Assembly (NCBI RefSeq): GCF_030388245.1
Contig: NZ_CP098360.1
Span: forward strand, 540,001-604,000
DNA: 64,000 nucleotides
Origin: Paracoccus sp. TOH
GTDB lineage: Bacteria; Pseudomonadota; Alphaproteobacteria; Rhodobacterales; Rhodobacteraceae
Direction: 5' to 3'
Part shown: positions 11,792 through 22,829 of the stretch, piece after piece
Numbering within the stretch: position 1 is the first letter of the stretch
Layout: every line of letters begins with the position of its first letter
The notes under the pieces: generated by a model
The model's input: the letters and a program-made list of their open reading frames with translations, nothing else
Database searches by the model: none
What the model was told of the DNA's origin: nothing
Program-made: the position numbers and the translations under genes

Positions 11792-11810
11792 GCTGACAGA
11801 TCATGTCAGC
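11792..11810. promoter_or_regulatory. Perfect inverted repeat, possible operator
   Basis: GCTGACA-GATCA-TGTCAGC is a perfect 7-bp inverted repeat with a five-base spacer. It lies between the divergent VOC-GFA pair (38 bp upstream of its start) and the membrane protein gene at 11886. Size and placement fit a dimeric repressor site, but no regulator gene is adjacent. Confidence 0.4.
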
Positions 11811-11885
11811 TTCCTGGCCGGATCAACCTTTCCTTAATTTCGGCCTGTTAGGGATTCGCGGCAGTTCAAACGCAGGACCATGACC

Positions 11886-12206
11886 ATGTCGATTTCCGAC
11901 CCCCCGCCGATCAACCGTGTGGACCGGCTGCGCGCCGAGGTCGAGGCCAGCCGGGCCGAAGCCTCGGTCCTTTCCGGCAGTTTCGACGAATCCACCGGGC
12001 TCAGCTGGCTCTGGGCCTTCCTGTTCGGCCCGATCTATTTCGCGGTGCACGGCTTCTGGGGACGGGCGGTCGTCGTGCTGGCGCTGAATTTCCTGGTGAT
12101 CGGTTTCATCGTCGCGCCCTTCCTGGCCTATCCCGCCTGGCGGGAAAGGGCGAACAGGCAGGCCGAGAAGATGCTGCTGCTGGACAGGCTGCGCCAGGGG
12201 CGCTGA
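11886..12206 (+). CDS. Small DUF2628-like membrane protein
   Basis: Predicted inner-membrane protein of 106 residues. The N-terminal ~45 residues are hydrophilic and rich in Glu and Arg. Two transmembrane stretches follow (about 42-60 and 65-85), with the WLWAFLFGPIYFAVHGFW segment typical of DUF2628-like proteins. The second of two nearby ATGs is preferred, because AGGA lies 8 bases before it and only 2 before the first. It is the only plus-strand gene between tuf and tRNA-Trp. Function is unknown. Confidence 0.7.
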   Translation: MSISDPPPINRVDRLRAEVEASRAEASVLSGSFDESTGLSWLWAFLFGPIYFAVHGFWGRAVVVLALNFLVIGFIVAPFLAYPAWRERANRQAEKMLLLDRLRQGR

Positions 12207-12209
12207 CCG

Positions 12210-12237
12210 GCCATGGCCGCGCGGCGGCGGCCATGGC
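12210..12237. terminator. Hairpin between convergent genes
   Basis: An 11-bp perfect stem (GCCATGGCCGC/GCGGCCATGGC) with a six-base loop occupies the 38-bp gap between the convergent membrane-protein and GMC oxidoreductase genes. No T-run follows on either side, so it may act as an RNA 3'-end stabiliser or a weak bidirectional terminator. Confidence 0.45.
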
Positions 12238-12244
12238 GCTTGGC

Positions 12245-13819
12245 TCAGAGAGCCCCCGCCGCCATTTCGCGCGCCAGGTGGTCGGCCTGCCGGATCGCCA
12301 GCGCCACGATGGTCAGCGTCGGGTTTTCCGCCGCGCCGGTGGTGAACTGGCTGCCGTCCGAGACGAAAAGGTTCGGAACGTCGTGGCTTTGCCCCCATTT
12401 GTTCACCACCCCGTCCTCGGGCCGGTCCGACATGCGGTTGGTGCCCAGGTTGTGGGTCGAGGGATAGGGCGGCGTGGGCAGCGTCCGGGTGGCGCCGACG
12501 GCCTTGTAGATCGCCTGGCCCCGGGCATAGGCATGGGCGCGCATGGCGATGTCGTTCGGATGGTCCGAGAAATTGACGTTCGCCACGGCCAGGCCGAACT
12601 GGTCCTTGGTCTCGGACAGGGTGACGCGATTCTCGGCCTGCGGCATGTCCTCGCCCACGATCCACAGACCGGCCATGTTCTCGTAGGCATCCAGCGCCGT
12701 GGTGAACTCGCGCCCCCAGGCACCGGGATCAAGAAAGGCCGCCATGAAAGGCAGACCCAGGCTCAGCGTCTCCAGCTCGTAGCCGCCGACGAAGCCGCGC
12801 GAGGGGTCGTGCCGCGCCTCGTCGCGCACGATCCCGGCCATGGTGGTGCCGCGCCACATCCGCACCGGCTTTTCGAAGATGCCGTAGACCGAGCCGGTGG
12901 TGTGGCGCATGTAGTTCCGCCCCACCTGCCCCGAGCGGTTCGCCAACCCGTCCGGGAACATGGCGCTGGCCGAATTGAGCAGCAGTCGCGGACTCTCGAA
13001 ACTGTTGCCGGCGACGCAGACCAGCCGCGCCTTCTGCATCTGCAGATTGCCGTCCTTGTCGAAATATTCGACGCCGGTGACGCGGCCCCGGTCGTCGTGC
13101 AGGATGCGCGCCGCCTGAGCGTGGTCGCGCACCTCGAGATTGCCGGTCGCCTCGCCGCGCGGGATGTCGGTATAGGCGGCGGACCATTTCGCCCCCCATT
13201 TGCAACCCTGGAAGCAGAAACCGGTCTGCTGGCAGGACATCCGCTCGTCATAGTCGACGCTGTTGATCGCCATGTTGCCGGTATGGACGTCCTGGTAGCC
13301 AAGCGCCCGGGCGCCCTTTTCCAGCACCTTGTAATTGCTGTTGCCCGGCAGGCGCGGGCGATCGCCGACCCCGGTCACGCCCAGCTTGGCCTCGGCCTTG
13401 TCATACCAGGGCGCCATCTCGGTCGCGTCGATCGGCCAGTCCGCCAGCGTCGCCCCCTCGACCTTGCCATAGGTCGAGAGCGCCTTCCACTCATGCTCCT
13501 GAAAGCGCAAGCTGGCCCCGGCCCAGTGGATCGAGGTGCCGCCGACCGCCTTCACGATCCAGGCCGGCAGGCCGGCAAAATCCTTCGCCACCCGCCAGTC
13601 GCCGCTGGTGGTGCGCGGGTCGGTCCAGGCGAGCTGGCCGAAGCTTTCCCATTCGTCGTTGACGTAATCCTCGGGCAGGTAACGCCCGCCGGCTTCCAGG
13701 GCCACGACCTTGACGCCCTTCTGCGCCAGTTCGTTGGCCAGCACCCCGCCGCCGGCGCCGGTGCCGACGATGACCACGACGCCGTCGTCGTTCAGATCGA
13801 ATTTAGCCGCTTGTGCCAT
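12245..13819 (-). CDS. GMC oxidoreductase, gluconate dehydrogenase-type large subunit
   Basis: FAD-dependent dehydrogenase of 524 residues oxidising an unknown alcohol or sugar in the periplasm. The N-terminal dinucleotide fold VVVIVGTGAGGG (about 14-25) and ALEAGGRYLP bind FAD. The C-terminal half has STHNLGTNRMSD and AENPTLTI, which frame the catalytic His/Asn region of the family. It lacks a signal peptide; the gene just upstream encodes the Tat-signal small subunit, which in gluconate/sorbitol dehydrogenases carries the large subunit across the membrane. The cytochrome c subunit usual in three-part enzymes is missing here. Confidence 0.88.
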   Translation of the reverse strand: MAQAAKFDLNDDGVVVIVGTGAGGGVLANELAQKGVKVVALEAGGRYLPEDYVNDEWESFGQLAWTDPRTTSGDWRVAKDFAGLPAWIVKAVGGTSIHWAGASLRFQEHEWKALSTYGKVEGATLADWPIDATEMAPWYDKAEAKLGVTGVGDRPRLPGNSNYKVLEKGARALGYQDVHTGNMAINSVDYDERMSCQQTGFCFQGCKWGAKWSAAYTDIPRGEATGNLEVRDHAQAARILHDDRGRVTGVEYFDKDGNLQMQKARLVCVAGNSFESPRLLLNSASAMFPDGLANRSGQVGRNYMRHTTGSVYGIFEKPVRMWRGTTMAGIVRDEARHDPSRGFVGGYELETLSLGLPFMAAFLDPGAWGREFTTALDAYENMAGLWIVGEDMPQAENRVTLSETKDQFGLAVANVNFSDHPNDIAMRAHAYARGQAIYKAVGATRTLPTPPYPSTHNLGTNRMSDRPEDGVVNKWGQSHDVPNLFVSDGSQFTTGAAENPTLTIVALAIRQADHLAREMAAGAL

Positions 13820-13831
13820 GATGCGCCCCCC

Positions 13832-14353
13832 TCACAGCCAGTCGATGTCGTCGAAGCCGCGGTCGATGTAACCGCCTTGCGAGAAGGACTCGCCCTCATA
13901 GCCGAACAGCGGCCAGATCTCTTTCTGATTGTAGAGCCCCGTCACCAACCCGCCGCGCACGGACTGGAAGAAGGGCGTGTTCTCGATGCTGCGCAGGATG
14001 GCGACGCGATCCGCCTCCCAGCCGGCATCCAGGTAGCTGGCGAAGCCCGCCTGCTTCGCCGCCGCGTTCAGCGCCGCGATGCCTTCGGCCACCATCGCCT
14101 TCTTGTCCTCGGCGTCGTAGGATTTCACCGCCACGGCATAGAAGCGGTCGCCGATCCGGTCATGCGGATAGATGTCGCGCGCCATTTGCAACAGCACCGC
14201 CATGTCCTGCTCGGCGATCAAGGTCACCTCGATGGCCCAGGCGGCATCGGGCGCGGCGATGAAGCCGGCCCCCACCACCGAAAGCGCACCCGCCGCCAGC
14301 GCCCGGCCCAGAAGCTGGCGCCGGCTCAGGCCTTGCTTGCTCAGTCTCGTCAT
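13832..14353 (-). CDS. Gluconate 2-dehydrogenase subunit 3 family protein (Tat-exported)
   Basis: Small partner subunit of the adjacent GMC oxidoreductase. The 173-residue precursor begins with a twin-arginine signal (SRRQLLGRALAAGALSVVGA, about residues 10-29) ending near AAWA. The mature part contains the family segments ARDIYPHD and TGLYNQKEIWPLFGYEGES. It is believed to stabilise the FAD subunit and export it in folded form. It lies 12 bp upstream of the large-subunit gene and 54 bp after the glyoxalase gene. Confidence 0.87.
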   Translation of the reverse strand: MTRLSKQGLSRRQLLGRALAAGALSVVGAGFIAAPDAAWAIEVTLIAEQDMAVLLQMARDIYPHDRIGDRFYAVAVKSYDAEDKKAMVAEGIAALNAAAKQAGFASYLDAGWEADRVAILRSIENTPFFQSVRGGLVTGLYNQKEIWPLFGYEGESFSQGGYIDRGFDDIDWL

Positions 14354-14407
14354 TCTCTCCTCCCAGGGTTTTGTTGCGCGCGCCCCCTCCCAAGGCGCGC
14401 GGTCGCG

Positions 14408-14803
14408 TCAGAGGTAGCGGCCTCCGCGCTGCAGCACTTCGATCTGGTATCCGTCCGGGTCCGCGATGAAGAAGAACCGCGCGATCACCTCGCCGCCCGG
14501 GGCGAAATCCACCAGCTTGCGCGGCGCGAAGCCCCCGGCCTGCAGCCGCGCGTGCAGCCCGTCCAGGTCGTCGACGGAAAAGGCGATATGGCCGTAGCCG
14601 TCACCCAGGTCATAGGGCTCGGTACGGCCCTTGTTGATGGTCAGTTCCAGCTCGGTCCGGCTTTCGTCATTGGCCAGATAGACCAGGGTGAAGTCCGGGA
14701 AATCCAGCCGCTCGGCGACCTTCAGCCCGAAGACCTGCTCGTAGAAGGCGACCGAACGCGCCTCGTCCAGCACCCGGATCATGGAATGGATGTATTTCGC
14801 CAC
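14408..14803 (-). CDS. gloA: Lactoylglutathione lyase (glyoxalase I) family protein
   Basis: VOC-fold enzyme expected to convert the methylglyoxal-glutathione hemithioacetal to S-lactoylglutathione in the cytosol. The 131-residue form from a GTG start begins VAKYIHSMIRVLDEARSVAF. It contains TELELTINKG, YGHIAFSVDDLDG and DPDGYQIEVLQR, which carry the metal-binding residues. GTG is preferred because GGAGG lies 6-7 bases upstream; an ATG six codons earlier overlaps that site. Glyoxalase I assignment is likely, but close VOC relatives differ in substrate. It leads the short cluster with the GMC dehydrogenase pair. Confidence 0.82.
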   Translation of the reverse strand: MAKYIHSMIRVLDEARSVAFYEQVFGLKVAERLDFPDFTLVYLANDESRTELELTINKGRTEPYDLGDGYGHIAFSVDDLDGLHARLQAGGFAPRKLVDFAPGGEVIARFFFIADPDGYQIEVLQRGGRYL

Positions 14804-14902
14804 GCGCGCCCTCCGTTGCATCTGCGTCCTGGGGACCAGATTAGGGCGGTCGGGAAGGCCGCGGGTAGTAGCGGATTACTACAGCGCGGAAAGCGCGGCG
14901 CT

Positions 14903-15199
14903 TTACTCGGCCGCGATGCCCTGGGCCGGGTCGAGGCCCTGCTCCTCGCCCAGGTGGATGGTGCAGGCGCAGCGCAGCAGCGAGGTGAAGTTCCGCGCCT
15001 CGCCATGCCGCTCCAGCACCTCGGCATGCAGTTTCGAGATGAAGGCCGGGGTCGACACGCCCTCGCGCGCGGCGATCTGGTCGAGGATGCGCCAGAAGGC
15101 CCGTTCCAGCCGGATCGAGGTGGATTGCCCGTTCAGCCGCAGCCGGCGGGTGACGGATTCATAGCGTTCGGGGTTCTGACCGGCAAAGATCTGGCACAT
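14903..15199 (-). CDS. Ribbon-helix-helix domain protein
   Basis: A 98-residue protein starting MCQIFAGQNPERYESVTRRL. The segment RRLRLNGQSTSIRLERAFWR has the beta-strand and helix pattern of the ribbon-helix-helix domain found in many alphaproteobacterial proteins, with ILDQIAAREGVSTPAFISKL as the second part. It may be a DNA-binding regulator, but no target can be named. A longer in-frame reading upstream is Pro/Arg-rich and not credible. It lies 271 bp downstream of tuf, past the tuf terminator. Confidence 0.75.
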   Translation of the reverse strand: MCQIFAGQNPERYESVTRRLRLNGQSTSIRLERAFWRILDQIAAREGVSTPAFISKLHAEVLERHGEARNFTSLLRCACTIHLGEEQGLDPAQGIAAE

Positions 15200-15360
15200 G
15201 GCTTGATCGCAATCGTTCCTGCTTTGCCCGAGTTTGGGTCGGAACCGCGGCCGGGTCAACAGCGCAGGGCCCGGGCGGCCCGGCGGGCGGACCGCAAGGA
15301 CCGGTCGCACGGGCAAAAGGCCGTGCCCGGGCGCCATGGCCCTGCCAGCCATGGCCCGCC

Positions 15361-15391
15361 AAAAGCAAAAGGCCGCCCCGGGGGCGGCCTT
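15361..15391 (-). terminator. Rho-independent terminator of tuf
   Basis: An AAGGCCGCCCC/GGGGCGGCCTT stem is followed on the minus strand by TTTGCTTTT. It lies about 80 bp after the tuf stop codon. The strong GC stem and T-rich tail make this a clear intrinsic terminator, separating tuf from the accessory genes downstream. Confidence 0.85.
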
Positions 15392-15470
15392 TCCGTCGTC
15401 GCGATATCCCGTCTCCGGGATCACCCGACGATGTCTTGCCCGGGCGGGGCCGAAACCCCGCCCCGCAGCA

Positions 15471-16646
<1,176 letters not shown>

Positions 16647-16708
16647 CATGGCCTCCTATCGGGGGGGCCACCCGCGCGACAGCCCCCGTCGTGAAACATC
16701 CGCCGCGA

Positions 16709-16735
16709 CTTATAATCGCGCCGGGGAAAAATCAA
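16709..16735 (-). promoter_or_regulatory. Candidate tuf promoter
   Basis: On the minus strand TTGATT and TATAAG are separated by 15 bases, shorter than the ideal 17, in an AT-rich patch 63 bp upstream of the tuf ATG. The same patch reads TATAAT on the plus strand and may also serve the divergent TerB-like gene. Confidence 0.45.
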
Positions 16736-16856
16736 GGGCGCGCCGGCCTTTGCCGCGCCGTCTGTGACCGTGGAACCGGAGCGCCGCGAAGGCGTTGGAA
16801 TCGCGCAGACAAGGCTGCCCGGCCCGGCGGCCCCGCAACGCATCCGGAGGAACGAG

Positions 16857-17804
16857 ATGAGCCTGATGAAATCCCTCGCCCGCGTCGCGGCTGGCGTCAT
16901 GCTGGCCAAAGGCATCGGAACCATGATGAAGAACGCCCAGAACCGGCCGCGCAGCGGCTCCGGACAGGGATCCGGCGGCTTGCTGGGCGACCTGTTCGGC
17001 AACAATACCGGCGGCGCCGGCAGCCGCTCGACCGGCTCGGGCGGGCTTGGCGACATGCTGGGCCAGGTGCTGGGCGGCCGCCCGGGCGGCGGCAGCGCCT
17101 ATGGCGGCGCGCATTCGCCGCGCAGCGCCGGCAGCGCCCAGGGCGGGCTGGGCGGCATCCTCGACCAGCTGACCGGCAGCCGTGGCGGCTCGGGATCGGG
17201 CGGCGGGCGCGGCGGGATCCTGGGCGGCGCGGCCGCCGGCGGGCTTGGCGGCATGTTGGGCGAGCTGCTGGGCGGGCGCGGCGGCCAGGCGCAGGCCGGC
17301 CAGGCCACCACCGGCCAGCCCCAGCCGGGCCAGCCGCAGGGCGGGCTGGCGCAGAAGGGGTCGCAGCCGCAGAACGACGCCAGCTTCGGCGAGCTTTTCA
17401 ACGAGGCGCTGGCCACCGGCGACGAGCCGGCCACCGCGCCGACACCGGAACAGAACGCGCTGGCCGGGCTGATGCTGAAGGCGATGATCCAGGCCGCGAA
17501 ATCCGACGGCGAGATCGACGAGGCCGAAAAGGCCAAGCTGATGGACCAGTTCGGCGAGCTGGACGACGACGAGCGCGCCTTCATCCGCGAGCAGATGGCC
17601 GCCCCGGTCGATGCCGCGGCCCTGGCCCGCGAGGTGCCGCAGGGCTTCGGCCCGCAGGTCTATCTGATGTCGCTGATGGCGATCGAGTTCGACAACCGCA
17701 AGGAAGCCGAATACCTGCACACGCTGGCACAGGGCCTTGGCCTCGACAAGGAGACGGTGAACGGCATCCACCAGAAGGTCGGCGTGATCAACCTTTACGC
17801 CTGA
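16857..17804 (+). CDS. TerB/DUF533 family protein with glycine-rich N-terminus
   Basis: The 315-residue protein starts MSLMKSLARVAAGVMLAKGI after a near-perfect CCGGAGG site. Residues ~30-175 are low-complexity, rich in Gly, Ser and Gln (GGLGDMLGQVLGG, GGMLGELLGG). The C-terminal ~130 residues form the DUF533/TerB-like helical domain (LMLKAMIQAAKSDGEIDEAE ... ). It resembles YebE-type proteins of unknown function; a direct role in tellurite resistance is not shown. Its stop overlaps the end of the convergent dinB gene by 10 bp. Confidence 0.8.
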   Translation: MSLMKSLARVAAGVMLAKGIGTMMKNAQNRPRSGSGQGSGGLLGDLFGNNTGGAGSRSTGSGGLGDMLGQVLGGRPGGGSAYGGAHSPRSAGSAQGGLGGILDQLTGSRGGSGSGGGRGGILGGAAAGGLGGMLGELLGGRGGQAQAGQATTGQPQPGQPQGGLAQKGSQPQNDASFGELFNEALATGDEPATAPTPEQNALAGLMLKAMIQAAKSDGEIDEAEKAKLMDQFGELDDDERAFIREQMAAPVDAAALAREVPQGFGPQVYLMSLMAIEFDNRKEAEYLHTLAQGLGLDKETVNGIHQKVGVINLYA

Positions 17805-18886
17805 TCGAACAGACCCAGCTGGCGCGGCGGCCCGTCCTGCCGCGCCTCCTCCAGCCCCGACAGTGTGATGCCGAGCAGCCGCACCCCGTGCGGATCGGCA
17901 AAGACCGGCGCCAGCAGGTCGCGCGCCATCTCCAGCATCTTGTCCCGGCTTTCCACCGGGCGCGGCAGAGAGCGGGCGCGGGTGATCTGGCGGAAATCGC
18001 CGTATTTCACCTTCAGCGTCACCGTCCGCCCGGCGCGGCCCGCGTTCGAGGCATGGCGCCAGACCTTGTCGGCCAGCTCCGCCAGTGCCTGATACGCCGC
18101 CGCCAGGTCGCGCAGATCCTCGAAATAGGTGTTCTCGGCGCCGATGCTCTTGCGGATGCGGTTCGGCTTGACCTCGCGATGGTCGATGCCGCGGGCGATG
18201 TTCCAGTAATAGCTGCCGGACTTGCCGAAGCGCGCGGTCAGGAACTCCAGGCTCTGCCGGGCCAGGTCGGCACCGGTCAGGATGCCATGCGCCTCCATTC
18301 GCGCCGCCGTGGCCGGGCCGATGCCGTGAAAGCGGCCGATGGGCAGGCTTTGCACGAACTCCGCCCCGGCCTCGGGCGGGATCACGAACAGCCCGTCCGG
18401 CTTGCGCTGGTCCGAGGCCAGCTTGGCCTGGAACTTGTTGTAGCTGACCCCGGCCGAGGCGGTCAGCCCGGTCGCCTGCAGGATGCGGGCCCGGATCTCC
18501 TGCGCGATGCGGGTGGCGGTGCGGCCGTCCAGGTGGTCGGTCAGGTCCAGATAGGCCTCGTCCAGCGACAGCGGCTCGACCAGCGGGGTGTATTCGGCAA
18601 AGATCGCGCGCACCTGCTGGCTGACGGCGCGATAGACGTCGAAGCGCGGCTTCACGAAGATCAGGGCCGGGCAAAGCCGCATCGCCCGCATCGAGGGCAT
18701 GGCCGAGCGCACGCCGAAGCGCCGCGCCTCGTAGCTGGCCGCCGCCACCACGCCGCGCTGGATGCCGCCCACGGCGACCGGACGCCCGCGCAGCTCGGGA
18801 TTGTCGCGCTGCTCGACCGAGGCATAGAAGGCGTCCATGTCCACATGCACGATGCGGCGGACGCGCTCCCCGGCCGGGCCGGTCAC
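17795..18886 (-). CDS. dinB: DNA polymerase IV (Y family)
   Basis: Low-fidelity translesion polymerase. The 363-residue product has the catalytic motif HVDMDAFYASVEQ near the N-terminus, the second acidic motif EPLSLDEAYLDLT, and a C-terminal QLGLF that fits the beta-clamp-binding consensus QLxLF. The GTG start overlaps the stop of ygfZ (GTGA), giving tight coupling; no ATG closer than the catalytic motif is available. It is the last gene of the ABC exporter-ygfZ-dinB operon. No SOS box can be placed directly before it, so control presumably lies upstream of the operon. Confidence 0.95.
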   Translation of the reverse strand: MTGPAGERVRRIVHVDMDAFYASVEQRDNPELRGRPVAVGGIQRGVVAAASYEARRFGVRSAMPSMRAMRLCPALIFVKPRFDVYRAVSQQVRAIFAEYTPLVEPLSLDEAYLDLTDHLDGRTATRIAQEIRARILQATGLTASAGVSYNKFQAKLASDQRKPDGLFVIPPEAGAEFVQSLPIGRFHGIGPATAARMEAHGILTGADLARQSLEFLTARFGKSGSYYWNIARGIDHREVKPNRIRKSIGAENTYFEDLRDLAAAYQALAELADKVWRHASNAGRAGRTVTLKVKYGDFRQITRARSLPRPVESRDKMLEMARDLLAPVFADPHGVRLLGITLSGLEEARQDGPPRQLGLFDQA

Positions 18887-19598
18887 GGGATGATGCGGGC
18901 GTCCCCCGCCACCAGCCCGTCTCCCATGCGGTCGAAGCGCATATGGGCGATGGCGCGGCCGCCGGACTGGGTGAAAAGCGTGCCCGCCTCGCGCCCGCCC
19001 GGCATCAGGATCGGCGTGCCGACCGGGGCGGCACCCTCGATCCCGACCGTCACCAGCCCCTTGCGCAGCTCGGTCTTGTGCTTCATCCGCGCCGTGACCT
19101 CCTGCCCGACATAGCAGCCCTTGCGGAAATCGACGCCGTGCAGGCGCTCGAACCCGGCTTCCAGGATGAAGGTCTCGTTCGGGATCAGCTCGATCAGGGT
19201 TTCGGGGATGCAATGCGCGACCCGGATGGCATCCCAGTCGGTGCCGCCATCCCCTTCGCCGCCATAAAGCCGCCAGCCCAGCGCCTCGTGCCGGGGATCG
19301 GCGATGGCGGCGTCGGGCCTTTCGCCGGTGCCGCGGGCGACGGTCAGGCCGGTCGGCTCCAGCGCGACCCGGGACCGCAGCTTGTACATCGACAACCGCC
19401 GCAACAGGTCGTCCGCCAGCCGCGCGTCCACATCGACCAGCAACCGCCCGCCATCCGGCACCACCAGGAAATCGGCCAGATACTTGCCCTGCGGTGTCAG
19501 CAGCGCCGCCCAACAGGGCACCGGGCCGACTTTGTTGGTCACCAGCCCCTGCAGGAACTCGACCCGATCCTCACCCGAGACCGCCAGAATCCGCCGCA

Positions 19599-19599
<1 letters not shown>
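18883..19599 (-). CDS. ygfZ: tRNA-modifying protein YgfZ (folate-binding, Fe-S maintenance)
   Basis: Aminomethyltransferase-fold protein that binds folate and supports certain iron-sulfur enzymes such as MiaB. The 238-residue product carries the family signature KGCYVGQEVTARMKHK in its C-terminal third, with the functional cysteine. The ATG overlaps the stop of the ABC exporter (TGATG); a GTG one codon earlier is also possible. The downstream dinB begins inside its stop codon. Family identification is firm; pairing with a polymerase is probably an operon accident or regional habit. Confidence 0.92.
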
Positions 19600-21338
<1,739 letters not shown>

Positions 21339-21656
21339 CGCGTCCCCGGTCCTCGGTCAGGGCAAGGGATAAGGCGCAAGCCGCGCCGGGGCAAGCCGCG
21401 GGCGCTCCCGCCAGTTCCGGCCGCCCGCCGCCTGCGCGCAACCGCCCGGCCTTCACCGTTTCCCAAATACCCACTCTGCCCGCGCCACGCACCCCGGCTG
21501 CGCCGCCCCGAAGCGCATGCCCGCCGCGCCGCTGCGGCAGGCCCCGGCCCGGCCCTTCCCGTTGCCCGGACCCCCATGCTCGCGCACCCTGGCCGCCCCG
21601 TTGACCTTGCGCGGGGGCCGTCCTACCGATGACGGGTCATCAGAAAGGCATCCCGC
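21339..21656. other. Intergenic region between the divergent exporter and aminotransferase
   Basis: 318 bp without a credible gene. It should hold divergent promoters, but I cannot place them with confidence. It contains one partial copy of the dispersed repeat tail; the rest is GC-rich. Confidence 0.6.
21450..21480. repeat. Dispersed intergenic repeat, copy B (partial)
   Basis: CTTCACCGTTTCCCAAATAC matches the tail of copy C base for base. The flanking hairpins of copies A and C are missing or degraded; only ACTCTGCCCG remains. Confidence 0.6.
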
Positions 21657-22829
21657 ATGAGCTTTGCCCAAGGCGCCGCCGTCCTGGCCATTCCCGGCCC
21701 CTCTCCGGTTCCCGATCGGGTGCTGCGCGCCATGCACCGCGCCTCGCCCGACATCTACGGCGAAACGCTCGCGGCCGAGAACCGCGCCATGATCGCGGCG
21801 CTGAAGCGGCTGACCGGCACCTCCGGCCATGTCGCGCCTTATATCGGCAACGGCCATGCCGGCTGGGAAGCGGCGAATGTCAACCTGTTCAACCGCGGCG
21901 ACCGCGCGCTGGCGCTGATCTCGGGCCATTTCGGCCGCGCCTGGGCGGCCACGGCCCGCGCCCTGGGCGTCGAGGTCGAAGAGCTGGATTTCGGCCTCGC
22001 CGCCGCCGATCCGCAACGCCTGGCCGAGCGGCTCGCCGCCGATCCCGGCCACCGCATCAAGGCGGTGCTGGCCTGCCAGGTCGACACCGCCAGTTCGGCC
22101 CGCGCCGACATCCCCGCGCTGCGCGCCGCCATGGGCGACCATCCCGCCGCCCTGGCCGTGGACGCCATCGCTTCGCTGGGCTGCGAGCCGCTGCTGATGG
22201 ACGAATGGGGCGTGGACCTGCTGGTCTCGGCCAGCCAGAAGGGGTTGATGGTGCCGCCGGGACTGACCTTCGTCTGGTTCTCGGACCGGCTCAGGCAACG
22301 CGGGCCGACCGACCTGACCACGCCCTATTGGGACTGGGCGCCGCGCACCGAGGCGCAGGAGCTCTGGCAGTTCTGGGGCGGCACGCCTCCGGTCCAGCAC
22401 ATCTTCGGCCTGAACGAGGCGCTGCGGATGCTGCTGGACGAGGAGACGCTGCCGCGCGCCTGGGCCCGGCACGAGGGGCTGGCCCGCGCCACCTGGGCCG
22501 CGCTGGAGCGCTGGGGCGCCGGCGGCAGCGGCATCGCCCCGCTGGTCGCCGAGCCGCAAGGCCGGGCCCGGTCCGTCACCGCGGCGATCCTGCCCGGCGC
22601 CGCGGCGCTGCGTGCATGGACCGCCGCCAAGGCCGGGGTGACGCTGGGCATCGGCCTGGGCGCGCCCGATCCCGACAACGCCCTGCGCATCGCCCATATG
22701 GGCCATGCCGGCGCGCCGCAGCTGCTGGGCGTTCTGGCGGCGATCGAGGCCGGGCTGACCGCGCTGCGGATCCCGCATGGCCCGGGCGCGGTCGAGGCCG
22801 CCGCGGCCGAGATCGCCCGGCTGGCCTGA
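21657..22829 (+). CDS. Class V aminotransferase (alanine/serine-glyoxylate type)
   Basis: PLP-dependent transaminase of 390 residues in the alanine-glyoxylate/serine-glyoxylate group. The PLP lysine is K195 in SASQKGLMVPPG, preceded by the PLP-binding aspartate D169 in AVDAIASLG. The N-terminal IPGPSPVPDRVL and GNGHAGWEAA are typical. It could make glycine from glyoxylate with alanine or serine as donor; the substrate pair cannot be fixed from sequence. No serine-cycle or glyoxylate gene lies beside it. It is followed by a long intergenic region and then the TonB operon. Confidence 0.87.
   Translation: MSFAQGAAVLAIPGPSPVPDRVLRAMHRASPDIYGETLAAENRAMIAALKRLTGTSGHVAPYIGNGHAGWEAANVNLFNRGDRALALISGHFGRAWAATARALGVEVEELDFGLAAADPQRLAERLAADPGHRIKAVLACQVDTASSARADIPALRAAMGDHPAALAVDAIASLGCEPLLMDEWGVDLLVSASQKGLMVPPGLTFVWFSDRLRQRGPTDLTTPYWDWAPRTEAQELWQFWGGTPPVQHIFGLNEALRMLLDEETLPRAWARHEGLARATWAALERWGAGGSGIAPLVAEPQGRARSVTAAILPGAAALRAWTAAKAGVTLGIGLGAPDPDNALRIAHMGHAGAPQLLGVLAAIEAGLTALRIPHGPGAVEAAAAEIARLA

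Noticed and set aside
11792..11810. Quorum-sensing lux box
   Set aside because: The half-sites resemble CTG...CAG, but the palindrome is 19 bp with an odd five-base centre, whereas lux boxes are 20 bp with an even centre. No luxR or luxI gene is present.
14378..14400. Terminator between the glyoxalase and GMC small-subunit genes
   Set aside because: GCGCGCC/GGCGCGC can pair, but the site lies upstream of the glyoxalase stop in the wrong direction for an early terminator, has no T-run and is simple GC repetition.
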